From positions 1-52,252 of the forward strand of contig CALUWB010000006.1 of the NCBI GenBank assembly GCA_944324375.1: a stretch of 52,252 bases of DNA, in the 5' to 3' direction. The stretch's first letter is position 1; each line of letters opens with the position of its first letter. The DNA comes from Candidatus Gastranaerophilales bacterium. Its GTDB lineage: Bacteria; Cyanobacteriota; Vampirovibrionia; Gastranaerophilales; Gastranaerophilaceae. This document shows positions 26,150 to 34,909 of the stretch, one piece after another. The notes below the pieces were generated by a model. It searched no databases. It was not told where the DNA came from and saw only the letters and a list, made by a program, of their open reading frames with translations. The translations under genes were made by a program, and so were the position numbers.

Positions 26150-26350
26150 CTATTTTTGTCCGTAACGTTTTTTGAATCTTTCAACTCTACCTTCAGAGTC
26201 AAGGATTTTTTGTTGACCAGTATAGAATGGGTGGCAGTTGTTGCAAATTTCAACTGTTAGATTATCTACTACTGATGCTGTTTCTATTTCGTTACCACAT
26301 ACACATTTGATAACAGTTTTTTTATAATCAGGATGGATTCCCTTTTTCAT
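26150..26350 (-). CDS. rpmE: 50S ribosomal protein L31 (zinc type)
   Basis: 66 aa starting MKKGIHPDY, the family start, with AGAGGT 6 nt upstream; the longer frame to 26383 is rejected. CxCG (CVCGNE) and CxxC (CNNC) give the four-cysteine zinc form, and [24 protein letters not shown] is diagnostic. L31 bridges the large subunit to 5S rRNA and the 30S head. A short inverted repeat TCCAAG-N8-CTTGGA (26371-26390) in its leader could be an autoregulatory hairpin. Confidence 0.97.
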   Translation of the reverse strand: MKKGIHPDYKKTVIKCVCGNEIETASVVDNLTVEICNNCHPFYTGQQKILDSEGRVERFKKRYGQK

Positions 26351-26504
26351 GGTTACCTCTTTTCTATACATCCAAGATTCCAAACTTGGACAATTTATTT
26401 TCGACTTCTTTTATTTTATCTCTAAAATTTTTCCATGCAAGTGTTCATGTAATCTTACTATTACTAATGTAACATTTTTTTAAAATTCTTTCAAAAATTA
26501 TCCA

Positions 26505-26524
26505 TGTTACTATTGACAGAAACA
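26505..26524. promoter_or_regulatory. Operator copy 1 upstream of trpR-like/trpB
   Basis: TGTTACTATTGACAGAAACA overlaps the -35 element. It matches operator copy 2 at 16 of 20 positions, with the outer TGTTACTAT and AGAAACA arms identical. Confidence 0.6.
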
Positions 26525-26541
26525 TTTGTTTGTTTTATCTT
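26513..26541 (+). promoter_or_regulatory. Sigma-70 promoter of the trpR-like/trpB operon
   Basis: Consensus TTGACA (26513-26518), exactly 17 bp, TATCTT (26536-26541). The predicted start falls inside operator copy 2, and the -35 inside copy 1. Confidence 0.75.
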
Positions 26542-26560
26542 GTTACTATACATAGAAACA
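26541..26560. promoter_or_regulatory. Operator copy 2 at the transcription start
   Basis: TGTT-A-CTAT-AC-ATAG-A-AACA is an inverted repeat with 8 of 9 arm positions paired. It lies exactly 36 bp downstream of copy 1 and ends 10 bp before the ATG. CTAT/ATAG recalls the CTAG core of E. coli Trp operators. Binding by the adjacent TrpR-like protein is inferred. Confidence 0.6.
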
Positions 26561-26570
26561 AAGGTCGAAT

Positions 26571-26834
26571 ATGAATAGTATACAAGAGATATCAAAACTT
26601 ATTAACAACATTAATTCCGATGTAGATGTTTTTAATTTTCTAACAGAAATACTAACACCTGCAGAAGTTGAAACTTTATCAAAACGATGGCGTATCTTGA
26701 AAATGTTGTCTGATGGAAGAACTCAAAGAGATATTGCAAAAGAACTTAACGTTAGTCTTTGCAAAGTAACAAGAGGTTCTAGAATTTTAAAAGATAAAAA
26801 CGCTATTGTAAGTAAATTGATAAAGGAGAAATAA
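26571..26834 (+). CDS. TrpR/YerC-family repressor
   Basis: 87 aa, normal for the family. [19 protein letters not shown] and the helix-turn-helix [26 protein letters not shown] align with TrpR (LTPDERE..., [21 protein letters not shown]). TrpR binds operators when loaded with tryptophan. Here the gene lies 2 nt before trpB and has two matching operators over its promoter, so I infer an autoregulated, tryptophan- or indole-responsive operon. The non-TrpR members (YerC) have unclear ligands, so the effector is uncertain. RBS AAAGG. Confidence 0.85.
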   Translation: MNSIQEISKLINNINSDVDVFNFLTEILTPAEVETLSKRWRILKMLSDGRTQRDIAKELNVSLCKVTRGSRILKDKNAIVSKLIKEK

Positions 26835-26836
26835 TT

Positions 26837-28039
26837 ATGGAAACAAAAATAACAAATAATGTATTACCAACAGAAGAAGGATTTTTTGGCAAATTTGGGG
26901 GACAATTTTTACCAGAAGGTTTAAAAGCTGAATTTGATAAAATAACAGAAGCATTTTTAGCAATAAAAGATGATCCTATTTTTAACCAAGAATTAAATGA
27001 TTTATTAAAAAACTATGTAGGACGCCCAAGCCCTGTATATCATGCCAGAAACTTATCAGAAAAATATGGCGCAGATATTTATTTAAAAAGAGAAGATTTA
27101 AACCATACAGGAGCACATAAAATTAATCACTGCTTAGGTGAAGCATTGTTAGCAAAAAGAATGGGCAAGAAAAAAATTATTGCAGAAACAGGTGCCGGTC
27201 AACACGGTGTAGCAACAGCAACAGCTGCAGCTTTAATGGGTTTAGAATGTGATATCTATATGGGTGAAGTTGATATTCAAAAAGCAAAACCAAATGTAGA
27301 TAGAATGAAGATATTAGGTGCTAATATTATTTCAGTAAAAAGTGGCACAATGACATTAAAAGAAGCTGTTGATGAAGCATTTATTGCATATTCAAAAGAA
27401 TATGAAACAGCTATTTATGCCATTGGTTCAGCAGTTGGCCCTCACCCATTCCCAATGATGGTTGAACATTTCCAATCAATAATTGGTAGAGAAGCTAGAC
27501 AACAAATGATTGATTTAACTGGTATGTTACCGGACCATATTGTTGCATGTGTTGGTGGAGGTTCAAATTCTATTGGATTATTTAGTGGATTCTTAGATGA
27601 TGAATCAGTAAAAATCTATGGAGCAGAACCTTTAGGGAAAGGTGAAAAACTTGGAGAAAATGCTGCAAGTTTAACTTATGGCAAAGAAGGTATTCTTCAC
27701 GGGTTTAAGTGTTTATTATTACAAGATGATGAAGGTAATATCGCAAATGCTTATTCTGTAGCAAGTGGTCTTGATTACCCTGGAGTTGGTCCAAAACATT
27801 GTTACTTAAAAGAAATAGGCAGAGTAAATTATGAAACGATAACCGATATGGAAGCTATTAGTGCATTTTATGAATTATCAAGATTAGAAGGTATTATCCC
27901 TGCTCTTGAAAGTTCACATGCTATAGCTTTAGGTTTAAAACTAGCTGAAATAAACAAAGGGGATAAAATTCTTATTAATTTATCTGGACGTGGAGATAAA
28001 GATATAGAATTTGTAATGAAAAACTACCCTTTAAAATAA
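26837..28039 (+). CDS. trpB: Tryptophan synthase beta chain
   Basis: 400 aa, TrpB1-like. [15 protein letters not shown] contains the PLP lysine (K95), [12 protein letters not shown] the catalytic glutamate region, and GGGSNSIG the PLP phosphate loop. It condenses indole with serine. trpA and the rest of the pathway are not adjacent: the operon holds only the TrpR-like gene and trpB. It could act in indole salvage, or trpA may lie elsewhere. A terminator follows. Confidence 0.97.
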   Translation: METKITNNVLPTEEGFFGKFGGQFLPEGLKAEFDKITEAFLAIKDDPIFNQELNDLLKNYVGRPSPVYHARNLSEKYGADIYLKREDLNHTGAHKINHCLGEALLAKRMGKKKIIAETGAGQHGVATATAAALMGLECDIYMGEVDIQKAKPNVDRMKILGANIISVKSGTMTLKEAVDEAFIAYSKEYETAIYAIGSAVGPHPFPMMVEHFQSIIGREARQQMIDLTGMLPDHIVACVGGGSNSIGLFSGFLDDESVKIYGAEPLGKGEKLGENAASLTYGKEGILHGFKCLLLQDDEGNIANAYSVASGLDYPGVGPKHCYLKEIGRVNYETITDMEAISAFYELSRLEGIIPALESSHAIALGLKLAEINKGDKILINLSGRGDKDIEFVMKNYPLK

Positions 28040-28066
28040 ATAATAAAACACATATAATATAACACC

Positions 28067-28095
28067 AATGGGCAGAAAATCTGCCCATTTCTTTT
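28067..28095 (+). terminator. trpB operon terminator
   Basis: AATGGGCAGA-AAA-TCTGCCCATT, 10-bp stem, followed by TCTTTT. Confidence 0.85.
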
Positions 28096-28100
28096 ATTCA

Positions 28101-28673
28101 TTACCAAAACATTCCATTTAATGAAGAATAATAATCGCTACTTGCAGGAATACTTGTTGGATATCCTGACGAAAACATTTCTTTGAAATTATTTAGTTTA
28201 CTTGTTTTAGCTTTATAACTACGAGAAGATTCAGCAGCAAATGCGTGTTTTAATCTATTTAATCTAGTTTTATAATCTCCTGATTGTATTGCTCCAAACA
28301 TTTGAGAATCAAGCCTATCTAACCTGTTATCAATATCTAAATTAGAATAAGTTTGACCAAACCTTTTGTTCTCCATTTTTGATAATAAATATTCTATATC
28401 TGATTCGTCCATTTTTCCTCTTGAATATCTATCATCATTATTTTTTTTCTTAAAAAAATTAGATACAAATCCTCTGTCATTATTTGCATAAGGATTTTCC
28501 CAACTGTTTGTTCTATTCATTTCATTAATAGTTTCATTAATTTCTCTATTCATACTATTTCTATACGCCCAATCATTATATGGATAATATGGCATTCCAA
28601 ATTGAATAAAATCTGCAAAAGAAACAGATGAAGTTAATAAAAAAGATAATATTAGTATTGGATATTTTTTCAT
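28101..28673 (-). CDS. Exported protein of unknown function
   Basis: 190 aa from ATG 28673, chosen because GGGGGAT lies upstream and the product then opens with a signal peptide (MKKYPILILSFLLTSSVSFA). The mature protein is polar, Asn/Arg/Asp/Tyr-rich; ~45-75 is Asn/Arg-rich (NREINETINEMNRTN). A middle block SDIEYLLSKMENKRFGQTY-x-x-LDIDNRLDRLDSQMFG resembles a short repeat seen in some cyanobacterial exported proteins, where [FY]G-x-x-[FY]-x3-[DS]-x3-RL-x-x-LE recurs. Function unknown; periplasmic or surface location inferred. Confidence 0.75.
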   Translation of the reverse strand: MKKYPILILSFLLTSSVSFADFIQFGMPYYPYNDWAYRNSMNREINETINEMNRTNSWENPYANNDRGFVSNFFKKKNNDDRYSRGKMDESDIEYLLSKMENKRFGQTYSNLDIDNRLDRLDSQMFGAIQSGDYKTRLNRLKHAFAAESSRSYKAKTSKLNNFKEMFSSGYPTSIPASSDYYSSLNGMFW

Positions 28674-28760
28674 GGTTTTATCCCCCACACTAATAAAATT
28701 TACTTCATAATTTGAACTCAAACATTACCATATAAGGTAATTAAGTGGTATTATTGTTTT

Positions 28761-29231
28761 ATGAAAATAAAAATAATTGCATTAGGAAAAATAAAAGAAA
28801 AATTTTTAAAAGAAGGAATAGATGAATTCCTTAAACGTTTACGTCCTTATGTAAATATAGAAATATGTGAGCTTCAACCAATAGAAATTAAAGATGAAAA
28901 TTTAACAGAAAAAGTTCTTGATATGGAAGCAGAAAAAATTATCGCCAATATAAAACCATCAAGTTATGTAATCACAATGGAAATTGAAGGTAAACAATAT
29001 GATTCTATTGAATTTTCTAAAAAACTAGAAGAAATAACAAATACAGGGGTTTCAGAAATTGTATTTATAATAGGTTCATCTTGTGGTTTATCAAAAAAAG
29101 TTAGAGATATGTCTGACTTAAAGCTAAGTCTTTCGAAGATGACATTTTTGCATCAATTTACACGATTGATACTAATAGAACAAATATATCGAGCATTTAA
29201 AATATCAAAAAACGAAACATATCATAAATAA
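28761..29231 (+). CDS. rlmH: 23S rRNA (pseudouridine-1915-N3)-methyltransferase RlmH
   Basis: 156 aa, full length. The SPOUT-fold knot is visible: VFIIGSSCGLSKKV, LSLSKMTFLHQFTRLILIEQIYRAFKI and the terminal YHK. It methylates pseudouridine 1915 in helix 69 of 23S rRNA on 70S ribosomes. The usual GxxxG reads GSSCGLS, with Cys where Gly/Ile is common. No neighbours share its transcript; the ATG lies 20 bp after a short A/T-rich promoter region. Confidence 0.96.
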   Translation: MKIKIIALGKIKEKFLKEGIDEFLKRLRPYVNIEICELQPIEIKDENLTEKVLDMEAEKIIANIKPSSYVITMEIEGKQYDSIEFSKKLEEITNTGVSEIVFIIGSSCGLSKKVRDMSDLKLSLSKMTFLHQFTRLILIEQIYRAFKISKNETYHK

Positions 29232-29390
29232 ATATGTTTATCATAAATTAACAATTTATTCACACTTTATTATTAACCTTATATCAAATTACAATTCAAA
29301 ATCCTAAATATTTAATATTATCTTTTAAAAAAAATACCTATCCGATATTAAATATGGCAATACAACCTAGAATAGAATCGGAGGACAATT

Positions 29391-30053
29391 ATGAGCATAC
29401 GTATTCTATTGGTTGAAGACCAAAAATTAATGCGAATAGGCATTAAATCCTTATTTGATGATTACAAAGAAATGGAAATAATTGCAGAAGCTCAAAATGG
29501 AGCTGAAGCCATAGAGAAATCTAAACTTTTAAAACCTGATATTGTATTAATGGACATAGGCTTACCTGATATGACAGGTATAGAAGCAACAAAAAAAATT
29601 TTGGAACTCAACATTCCAAACCTTAAAGTTATAATGCTGACATCACATATCTCAGAACAAGAGATATTTGATTCTTTGTCAGCCGGAGCATTTGGCTATA
29701 TTATGAAAGATATTAATACAGAGTTTTTGATGACAATAATTAAAACAATAAAAAATGGAGCTATGTGGATAGATTCACACGTTGTTCCATATATCAAAGA
29801 CAAGAACTGTGGAGTTATTCCACCTCGTCAACTATCTCGTGCAGGATTTAGAGAAACTCATGCTAACTTAACCCAAAGAGAATATGAAGTATTAAAACTA
29901 GTAGTAGATGGTCAAACAAATAGTGAAATCGCGAAAACTCTTACAATTAGTGAACATACAGCAAAAGCTCATGTTTGTAATATTATACAAAAACTCGTTG
30001 TTGATGATAGAACTCAAGCTGCCGTCAAAGCATTAAAAGAAGGTTTAGTTTAA
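29391..30053 (+). CDS. NarL/FixJ-type response regulator, orphan
   Basis: 220 aa. Receiver domain (1-120): acidic pair E9-D10, phosphorylation site D55 in LMDIGLPD, T/S in MLTSH and lysine in GYIMKD. A C-terminal LuxR helix-turn-helix (~155-215) has LTQREYEVLKLVVDGQTNSEIAKTL and SEHTAKAHVCNI. Complete and probably functional. No histidine kinase is nearby, so the partner is unknown. RBS CGGAGG. A CCGATA-like box at 29341 does not have correct sigma-28 spacing. Confidence 0.95.
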   Translation: MSIRILLVEDQKLMRIGIKSLFDDYKEMEIIAEAQNGAEAIEKSKLLKPDIVLMDIGLPDMTGIEATKKILELNIPNLKVIMLTSHISEQEIFDSLSAGAFGYIMKDINTEFLMTIIKTIKNGAMWIDSHVVPYIKDKNCGVIPPRQLSRAGFRETHANLTQREYEVLKLVVDGQTNSEIAKTLTISEHTAKAHVCNIIQKLVVDDRTQAAVKALKEGLV

Positions 30054-30072
30054 TAAGTGTAAATAATACGTT

Positions 30073-30110
30073 AAAATGTAACATTTTTCTTTAAAACTTG
30101 TTACATTTTT
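30073..30110 (+). terminator. Terminator after the response regulator
   Basis: AAAATGTAAC (30073-30082) / GTTACATTTT (30100-30109), a 10-bp stem with a 17-nt A/T loop, ending in T-run. Confidence 0.6.
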
Positions 30111-30178
30111 GCTAAAATAAGCAAGTATTGTGATTTACATGACTTATAAATTTTGTAAGTGTAGAAAAAGGACCAACT

Positions 30179-31723
30179 GTGACAGCCGGACTTGGAAATA
30201 TATTAGGTAAAACTATTACAGCAGTTACTAAAACTGATGCTAAAATTCCAATTGTAGCATTGGAAGGGACTGTTATTGCTGGCCGTACAGATAAAGCTTA
30301 TAAACGAGGTGGTGTTACAGAAGCAAGAGAGAGAGTTATAGAAGAATCAAGTGGTTCTGTTGTTTGGCTTTGGGGTGTCCAAGCGTTTAATTGGCTTGGC
30401 GATAAAGCTCTTGGCAAATTCTTAAATGCAACAAAAGGAACAAATGGTAAAAGACTTGATACTAGTGTTGATGTAGGTCAAGATGCTGTTAGAAAGCCAT
30501 TTAATAATTTCTTAAATAATAAATTATTAAACCCTAAGAATTTGTCAGAGAGAACGGTTTCGTTATTAAAATTTGGTAAAGTTGCAGCAAGTATTCTTGC
30601 AGCTAACTATATCATTGGGTTTATAGTTCCTCCATTGAACCATAAACTTACAAATTATTTTGCTAAGAAAGATAAAGAACATATTGTTCCTCATATCGAT
30701 AAAACAAGATTTGAACATTTTAAAGACTCTGTGATGAACAAAGATACTAGTAAAACAAACCATGTAGCATTCAAAGGTGGATTAAATACATTTACAAACT
30801 TTATAGAAAATACTAATACTGGTCAATTATTATCAACCGATTTAGGTGTATTAGGTGGAAGAACTTATAATGCTAGAAAAAAACAGGAAAAAGCAGAAAT
30901 TATAATCAGAGATGGTGGCTCAATTTATTTCTATATGTGGGCACAAGACCATGTAAGAGCTGCTTTGAATAAAGCTGAATCAGGTCGTTGGACAAGATTA
31001 GATCCTAATACAGCAGGTATTGTTCATAAACATTTATCAGGTTTATTTGAAAATGATAATAGATCAATGTCAATAAACGAATTTAGGGAATCTGTCTTAG
31101 GTAAAGATGCAAAAGTAGTAGATTTGAATAAGTTCTTTGGCGAAGGTCAAGAAGCTATTACATTAGAAGAATTTAACAAACTTGAAACAAATCCTGAAAC
31201 ACAAAAACGTGCATTAGAAATGTCAAAATTACAACCTAAACAACTTGATAAGAGTGTATTAACTAAAAAACAAGTTATTGGGGTTTATACTGGTGGTAAA
31301 ATTAATGCTCCTGATTTATTGAAAGAATCTTACGAACTCTTTACAGGTGGTGCATCATCTAATCCTAATAAATACGTTTCTTATAAAAAATTAGAAAAAT
31401 TAAACGATAGAATGAAGGATTATGTAGATGATATTTGCAAAGTTGCAGAAAAAGGTGATGGCAAAGTAAACAAAAAATTATTGAATAAAATGAAACAAAA
31501 GAATTTAGTTTTAAGTGGTGTTAACTTCTTAGCAGGTTTTGCAGTTGCTTCATTATTCTTATCAAGAATTATTCCTGATTTACAATATTGGTACACAAGA
31601 AAAACAACAGGCAGAAATGATTTCCCTGGAACTTGTGATTATTCAAAAGCAAAAGCAACTCAAACTAACCAAACTCAAAAAGTTAATGAAAATAAAAAAG
31701 CAAAAGTTATAACTAAAGCTTAA
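30179..31723 (+). CDS. Hypothetical membrane protein, 514 aa
   Basis: GTG start with AAAGGA 7 nt upstream. Two hydrophobic segments: ~137-160 (VAASILAANYIIGFIVPPL) and ~455-475 (FLAGFAVASLFLSRIIP), separated by a ~300-aa soluble region with many Lys, Asn and Thr. An N-terminal GTVIAGRTDKAYKRGGVTEARERVIEE (~29-55) is conserved-looking. No catalytic motif recognised; it may be a lineage-specific envelope protein. It overlaps the convergent nucleotidyltransferase gene by 11 nt, so no separate terminator fits between them. Confidence 0.7.
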   Translation: MTAGLGNILGKTITAVTKTDAKIPIVALEGTVIAGRTDKAYKRGGVTEARERVIEESSGSVVWLWGVQAFNWLGDKALGKFLNATKGTNGKRLDTSVDVGQDAVRKPFNNFLNNKLLNPKNLSERTVSLLKFGKVAASILAANYIIGFIVPPLNHKLTNYFAKKDKEHIVPHIDKTRFEHFKDSVMNKDTSKTNHVAFKGGLNTFTNFIENTNTGQLLSTDLGVLGGRTYNARKKQEKAEIIIRDGGSIYFYMWAQDHVRAALNKAESGRWTRLDPNTAGIVHKHLSGLFENDNRSMSINEFRESVLGKDAKVVDLNKFFGEGQEAITLEEFNKLETNPETQKRALEMSKLQPKQLDKSVLTKKQVIGVYTGGKINAPDLLKESYELFTGGASSNPNKYVSYKKLEKLNDRMKDYVDDICKVAEKGDGKVNKKLLNKMKQKNLVLSGVNFLAGFAVASLFLSRIIPDLQYWYTRKTTGRNDFPGTCDYSKAKATQTNQTQKVNENKKAKVITKA

Positions 31724-32798
31724 AGAATTTTTTAGCTAAATCTTTTTCATTAATATTTGGGGATTTAATTTTTTCTCTCAAAATATATTCAAAACAATTT
31801 GAATATTCTTTCGATGGTTGTATACCCATATTTTGTAAGTCTTTTCCTGTAATTTCAAGTTTGATTTTTGATAATTCATCAAAATATTTAAATACTTTTT
31901 TGTCATCAATATTTATTGCATAAAGAAGCAAACTCTCTTTTTCACAATTTTTGAATTCAGAGTATATTGAATAATCATCATCTAATTTTTGCGATTTTAA
32001 ATAATTATAATCAGATATAATTTTACTTTCTCTTTTAGTTAATGGTAATTTATCTAAATCCATCCACCCTAAATAAACAAGCCATATATCTTTTACAGGA
32101 TATTTATTAACTAGATTTTGGATATTATATTTAGGAACAATAATTTCTTTTTCTGTCAATAATTTATAAATATTTTCAGAAAAAAATCTTTCAAATGCTT
32201 CTTGAAAATTCAAGTTAAATGTTTCAATAAGCTCTTTTTTAACTCTTTTATAGCTCATATCATAATTAATATTATTTAGACATTCATTTTGTAAATCTTT
32301 GGTATGTTTATCTAAATCAAAACCGAATCTAACAGAAAATTTTAACCCTCTAATGATGCGTGTCGGATCATCAATAAAGCTATTATCATGAATTACTCGA
32401 ATTGTTTTATTTTTGATATCTTCAATTCCACCTAAATAATCAACAATTTCTCCTGTTTTAAGAGATTTTGCAAGAGTATTTATTGTAAAATCTCGTCTTA
32501 AAACATCTTTTTTTAATGAACAACCTATTTCTGTAACTTTTGGCAAATGCCCAACTCTAGGATATATTTCATTTCTTGTTGATGCAAGGTCTATTTCTTT
32601 ATTGTCAATTAAAATTTTAACCGTTCCGAATGATTCATTAATCTTTAGAATTTCTGCATTAGGAATTGTTTTAGCAAATTCAATTGCATTACCAACATAA
32701 GTAATATCGACATCAAAAGACTTCCGGTTAAGAATCATATCTCTAACAATTCCACCGATATAAAATAAATTATCTTCTTTTGTTTCTATTAAACTCAT
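31713..32798 (-). CDS. CCA-adding enzyme / poly(A) polymerase family nucleotidyltransferase
   Basis: 361 aa. Class II nucleotidyltransferase head: YIGGIVRDMIL, then DVDITYVG supplying catalytic aspartates, LRRDFTINTLAKSL, LGGIEDIKNKTIRVI and the RIIRGLKFSVRFGF motif. It is short (tRNA CCA enzymes are usually ~400-450 aa) with a reduced C-terminal domain, so I cannot tell CCA addition, A-only addition and poly(A) polymerase apart. Located between two unrelated genes; convergent with the 514-aa gene. Confidence 0.88.
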   Translation of the reverse strand: MSLIETKEDNLFYIGGIVRDMILNRKSFDVDITYVGNAIEFAKTIPNAEILKINESFGTVKILIDNKEIDLASTRNEIYPRVGHLPKVTEIGCSLKKDVLRRDFTINTLAKSLKTGEIVDYLGGIEDIKNKTIRVIHDNSFIDDPTRIIRGLKFSVRFGFDLDKHTKDLQNECLNNINYDMSYKRVKKELIETFNLNFQEAFERFFSENIYKLLTEKEIIVPKYNIQNLVNKYPVKDIWLVYLGWMDLDKLPLTKRESKIISDYNYLKSQKLDDDYSIYSEFKNCEKESLLLYAINIDDKKVFKYFDELSKIKLEITGKDLQNMGIQPSKEYSNCFEYILREKIKSPNINEKDLAKKFFKL

Positions 32799-32833
32799 AA
32801 CTACAATATTGTACTTGAATATATGAATTTATG

Positions 32834-33676
32834 CTAGATTTGAGAAACAATATCAGAAATTTTCTTAAACATTTTATCAGTAATTTCTTGAATATATTCT
32901 TGAGTAACCATACCATTAATAATACAATCAGCAATTTGGTATGTAGGACGAATATATTGTTGAGCTGTTTTGTTTACATCTTTAAATTGTAAATCAGCAG
33001 CTTCACCTGTTTTTCCTCGAGATATTGCTCTTTTATACCATCTTTCTTTTATAACATTAAGTGGAGTAAATACATAAACTTTTACGTCCATAATATCTCT
33101 TACTTCTTCATTAAGAACATATAAACCTTCTGTTAAAATAACTTTAGCAGGAGTTTTTACATCTCCATCAGGGTGAGATTCACAAGTTTTAAAATCATAA
33201 CGAGGAGAAACAACTGTTTCACCATTTTTTAATCCTATAAGATGTTCTTTCATTAATTTTAAATCAATAACTTCAGGAGTATCAAAACTAAAACCTGATT
33301 TGAATAATTCTTCATAACTTCCTGCAGCTTGAAGTTCTTTAGATGTATCTTTATAATAATCGTCACAACGGATTACTGTATAAATTCCTTCTTTTTTATC
33401 TTTTACAACAGCTTTAATGGTGTTATCAACAAAAACAGTCTTACCAGAAGCACTTTCTCCTGTAATCCCAATAAGGAATGTCCTTTTCTTTTCTTGAACA
33501 ACCTTACGAGCTAAATTCATTATAAAATTATCTTGAACTCTTAAAAATAAAGGTTGTTTTTGTTGTTTATCTTCTTCTAATATTTCTTTAAAACCCTCAA
33601 CAATATTAGATATTAACTCCATATCTAAACGGTTTGAATAAAAATTATAATTTGCTAATTCTAATGTTTCCATCAT
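32834..33676 (-). CDS. Uridine kinase / phosphoribulokinase-family P-loop kinase
   Basis: 280 aa. Walker A GITGESASGKT (~80-90), RCDDYYKDTS (substrate-binding DDYY), SFDTPEVIDL, SPRYDFKTCESHP and LTEGLYVL are uridine-kinase signatures. There is an N-terminal extension of ~75 aa before the P-loop domain. The most likely reaction is uridine or cytidine phosphorylation; phosphoribulokinase cannot be excluded by motif alone but no CO2-fixation genes are near. The RBS is weak. A consensus promoter lies about 150 nt upstream. Confidence 0.85.
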   Translation of the reverse strand: MMETLELANYNFYSNRLDMELISNIVEGFKEILEEDKQQKQPLFLRVQDNFIMNLARKVVQEKKRTFLIGITGESASGKTVFVDNTIKAVVKDKKEGIYTVIRCDDYYKDTSKELQAAGSYEELFKSGFSFDTPEVIDLKLMKEHLIGLKNGETVVSPRYDFKTCESHPDGDVKTPAKVILTEGLYVLNEEVRDIMDVKVYVFTPLNVIKERWYKRAISRGKTGEAADLQFKDVNKTAQQYIRPTYQIADCIINGMVTQEYIQEITDKMFKKISDIVSQI

Positions 33677-33982
33677 AATTTACACCATCTTATCCCATAC
33701 ATATTAGTAATATTTTACAGTAAAACATAAAAAATTACTTAATTTTTTAATGATTTGTTACTTTCAAGTTACACACCTTTATTTTTGGGGGTTTTACCCT
33801 GTTTAATATTGTTAGTTGCTATTTATATTATACAGGTTTTTAGCCACTATTTCAATAAGTCATGGGAATATAAAATTTTGCTATTTGTAGCACTTTAATG
33901 TTACATAGGTTTACAAAAAAGCAATTTTTTTATCAAAAAAAACTTAATATACATGTAAGGTTAGAATTTAGAAAGGTTAGCA
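33677..33982. other. Divergent intergenic region
   Basis: 306 bp between the uridine-kinase-like gene (-) and a small gene (+). It holds a strong minus-strand promoter (33827-33855) giving a ~150-nt leader, in which GGGT-AAA-ACCC could form a small hairpin (33785-33801). The right half is A/T-rich and presumably holds the promoter of the 81-aa gene. No known riboswitch recognised. Confidence 0.5.
33827..33855 (-). promoter_or_regulatory. Sigma-70 promoter of the uridine-kinase-like gene
   Basis: Minus strand TTGAAA, exactly 17 bp, TATAAT. Confidence 0.65.
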
Positions 33983-34228
33983 ATGTTAAAATTACCACCA
34001 CAATGCTATGGTGCAGATGATTTATTAATAAATGCTTTGTATGATGAAGGCAGTAAAATCTGTGGTAATAAACCAATGCCTAAGGCTTGCGACTATCCTT
34101 CAGATTCATTTGAACCTTCAACTAAAAAAGAAAAAATTAAAAAAGGTTTAAAAATAGGAGGTATTATAGCAGGAGCAACAGCTTTAGTAGCAGGTGCTTG
34201 GAAATTGATTAAAAAATTTAAACCTTAA
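33983..34228 (+). CDS. Small protein with C-terminal membrane segment
   Basis: 81 aa. A soluble N-terminus with three Cys (Q-C-Y, I-C-G, A-C-D; ~8, 27, 37), a charged linker (TKKEKIKKGLKIG), then one hydrophobic Gly/Ala helix (GGIIAGATALVAGAWKLI, ~58-75) and a basic tail. This looks tail-anchored. RBS AAAGG; own terminator. No family recognised. Confidence 0.7.
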   Translation: MLKLPPQCYGADDLLINALYDEGSKICGNKPMPKACDYPSDSFEPSTKKEKIKKGLKIGGIIAGATALVAGAWKLIKKFKP

Positions 34229-34267
34229 AAAAAGTTTGAAAAGATAAGTGATAGTGTGTATGTTATG

Positions 34268-34290
34268 GCTGCATTAAATGCAGCTTTTTT
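34268..34290 (+). terminator. Terminator of the 81-aa gene
   Basis: GCTGCAT-TAA-ATGCAGC followed by six T. Confidence 0.88.
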
Positions 34291-34789
34291 ATTGCTCATC
34301 TTCCTGATTATACATTTCTTCTAATACTTCTTCCTCAATTGCTTGCTCTCTGCTTCGTAAAAAGTGCCTTTGCACACCTAATTCTGAAAACATTTTTAAT
34401 TCAGCAGCTTTTTCTTCTGCAATATATTGTTCTCTTTTCTTTTCTTTGTGATTTTCAAGGACTTTAACTTCTTGTTCACATTTAATAAGTTTTTGCATTT
34501 CTTCATCAAGCACTTGTTGTAATTCTTGTCGTTTTTTTTCTAGTTCTTCGGCTTTATCCCAAAGGTGATGTAAATATTTATCATAATATTCCATCATTCT
34601 ATAATCTGCCATTTTTTTTGCCATAATGGTTTGTTGAATTTCATTATTATTTTGTTCAATATCCATTTCAGCTTGTCGAACAGCTTGTTGCGCTTTTTGA
34701 ACAACAGCCTCTTGTTCTTCTTTTTTTCTAATCCTAAATTCAAGTATTTTTTGTAATCTATATCTAAATGGCATATCTATATAATACAT
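34289..34789 (-). CDS. fliJ: FliJ-like flagellar export protein
   Basis: 166 aa, almost all coiled coil. The start MPFRYRLQKILEFRIRKKEEQEA fits the FliJ opening (F-x-[YF]-RLQ-x-[IV]-L-x-x-R-x-x-x-E), and length and charge fit FliJ (~147 aa), the soluble component that couples the FliI ATPase to the export gate. Initiation could be at Met1 or Met6. FliJ is hard to identify by similarity because it is a plain coiled coil; the adjacent fliK-like and flgG-like genes support it. Divergent from fliK. Confidence 0.7.
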   Translation of the reverse strand: MYYIDMPFRYRLQKILEFRIRKKEEQEAVVQKAQQAVRQAEMDIEQNNNEIQQTIMAKKMADYRMMEYYDKYLHHLWDKAEELEKKRQELQQVLDEEMQKLIKCEQEVKVLENHKEKKREQYIAEEKAAELKMFSELGVQRHFLRSREQAIEEEVLEEMYNQEDEQ

Positions 34790-34856
34790 TAAAACTTGGA
34801 TTATTTCTTAAAAATCATTAATACTACTCTATAAAGAGGAAAAATAATAAATATAA

Positions 34857-34883
34857 TAAAGAAAATCCTTTTTATACCGATAT
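34857..34883 (+). promoter_or_regulatory. Sigma-28 (FliA) type promoter of the fliK-flgG operon
   Basis: TAAAGAAA (34857-34864), 11-bp spacer, ACCGATAT (34876-34883); TAAA-N15-xCCGATA spacing is exact. The -10 is identical to that of the 453-aa signature gene. The ATG lies 26 nt downstream. Confidence 0.75.
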
Positions 34884-34909
34884 TCTACTTGTAGATAGAG
34901 GATTCCTTA

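Noticed and set aside
29322-29348. CCGATATT box before the response regulator as a third sigma-28 promoter
   Set aside because: The -10 is good, but no TAAA lies 15 nt upstream; the nearest is 11 nt away, and sigma-28 spacing is strict.
33785-33801. Possible riboswitch in the uridine-kinase leader
   Set aside because: Only a small GGGT/ACCC hairpin is visible; no aptamer consensus (preQ1, TPP, FMN, SAM, purine) could be recognised.
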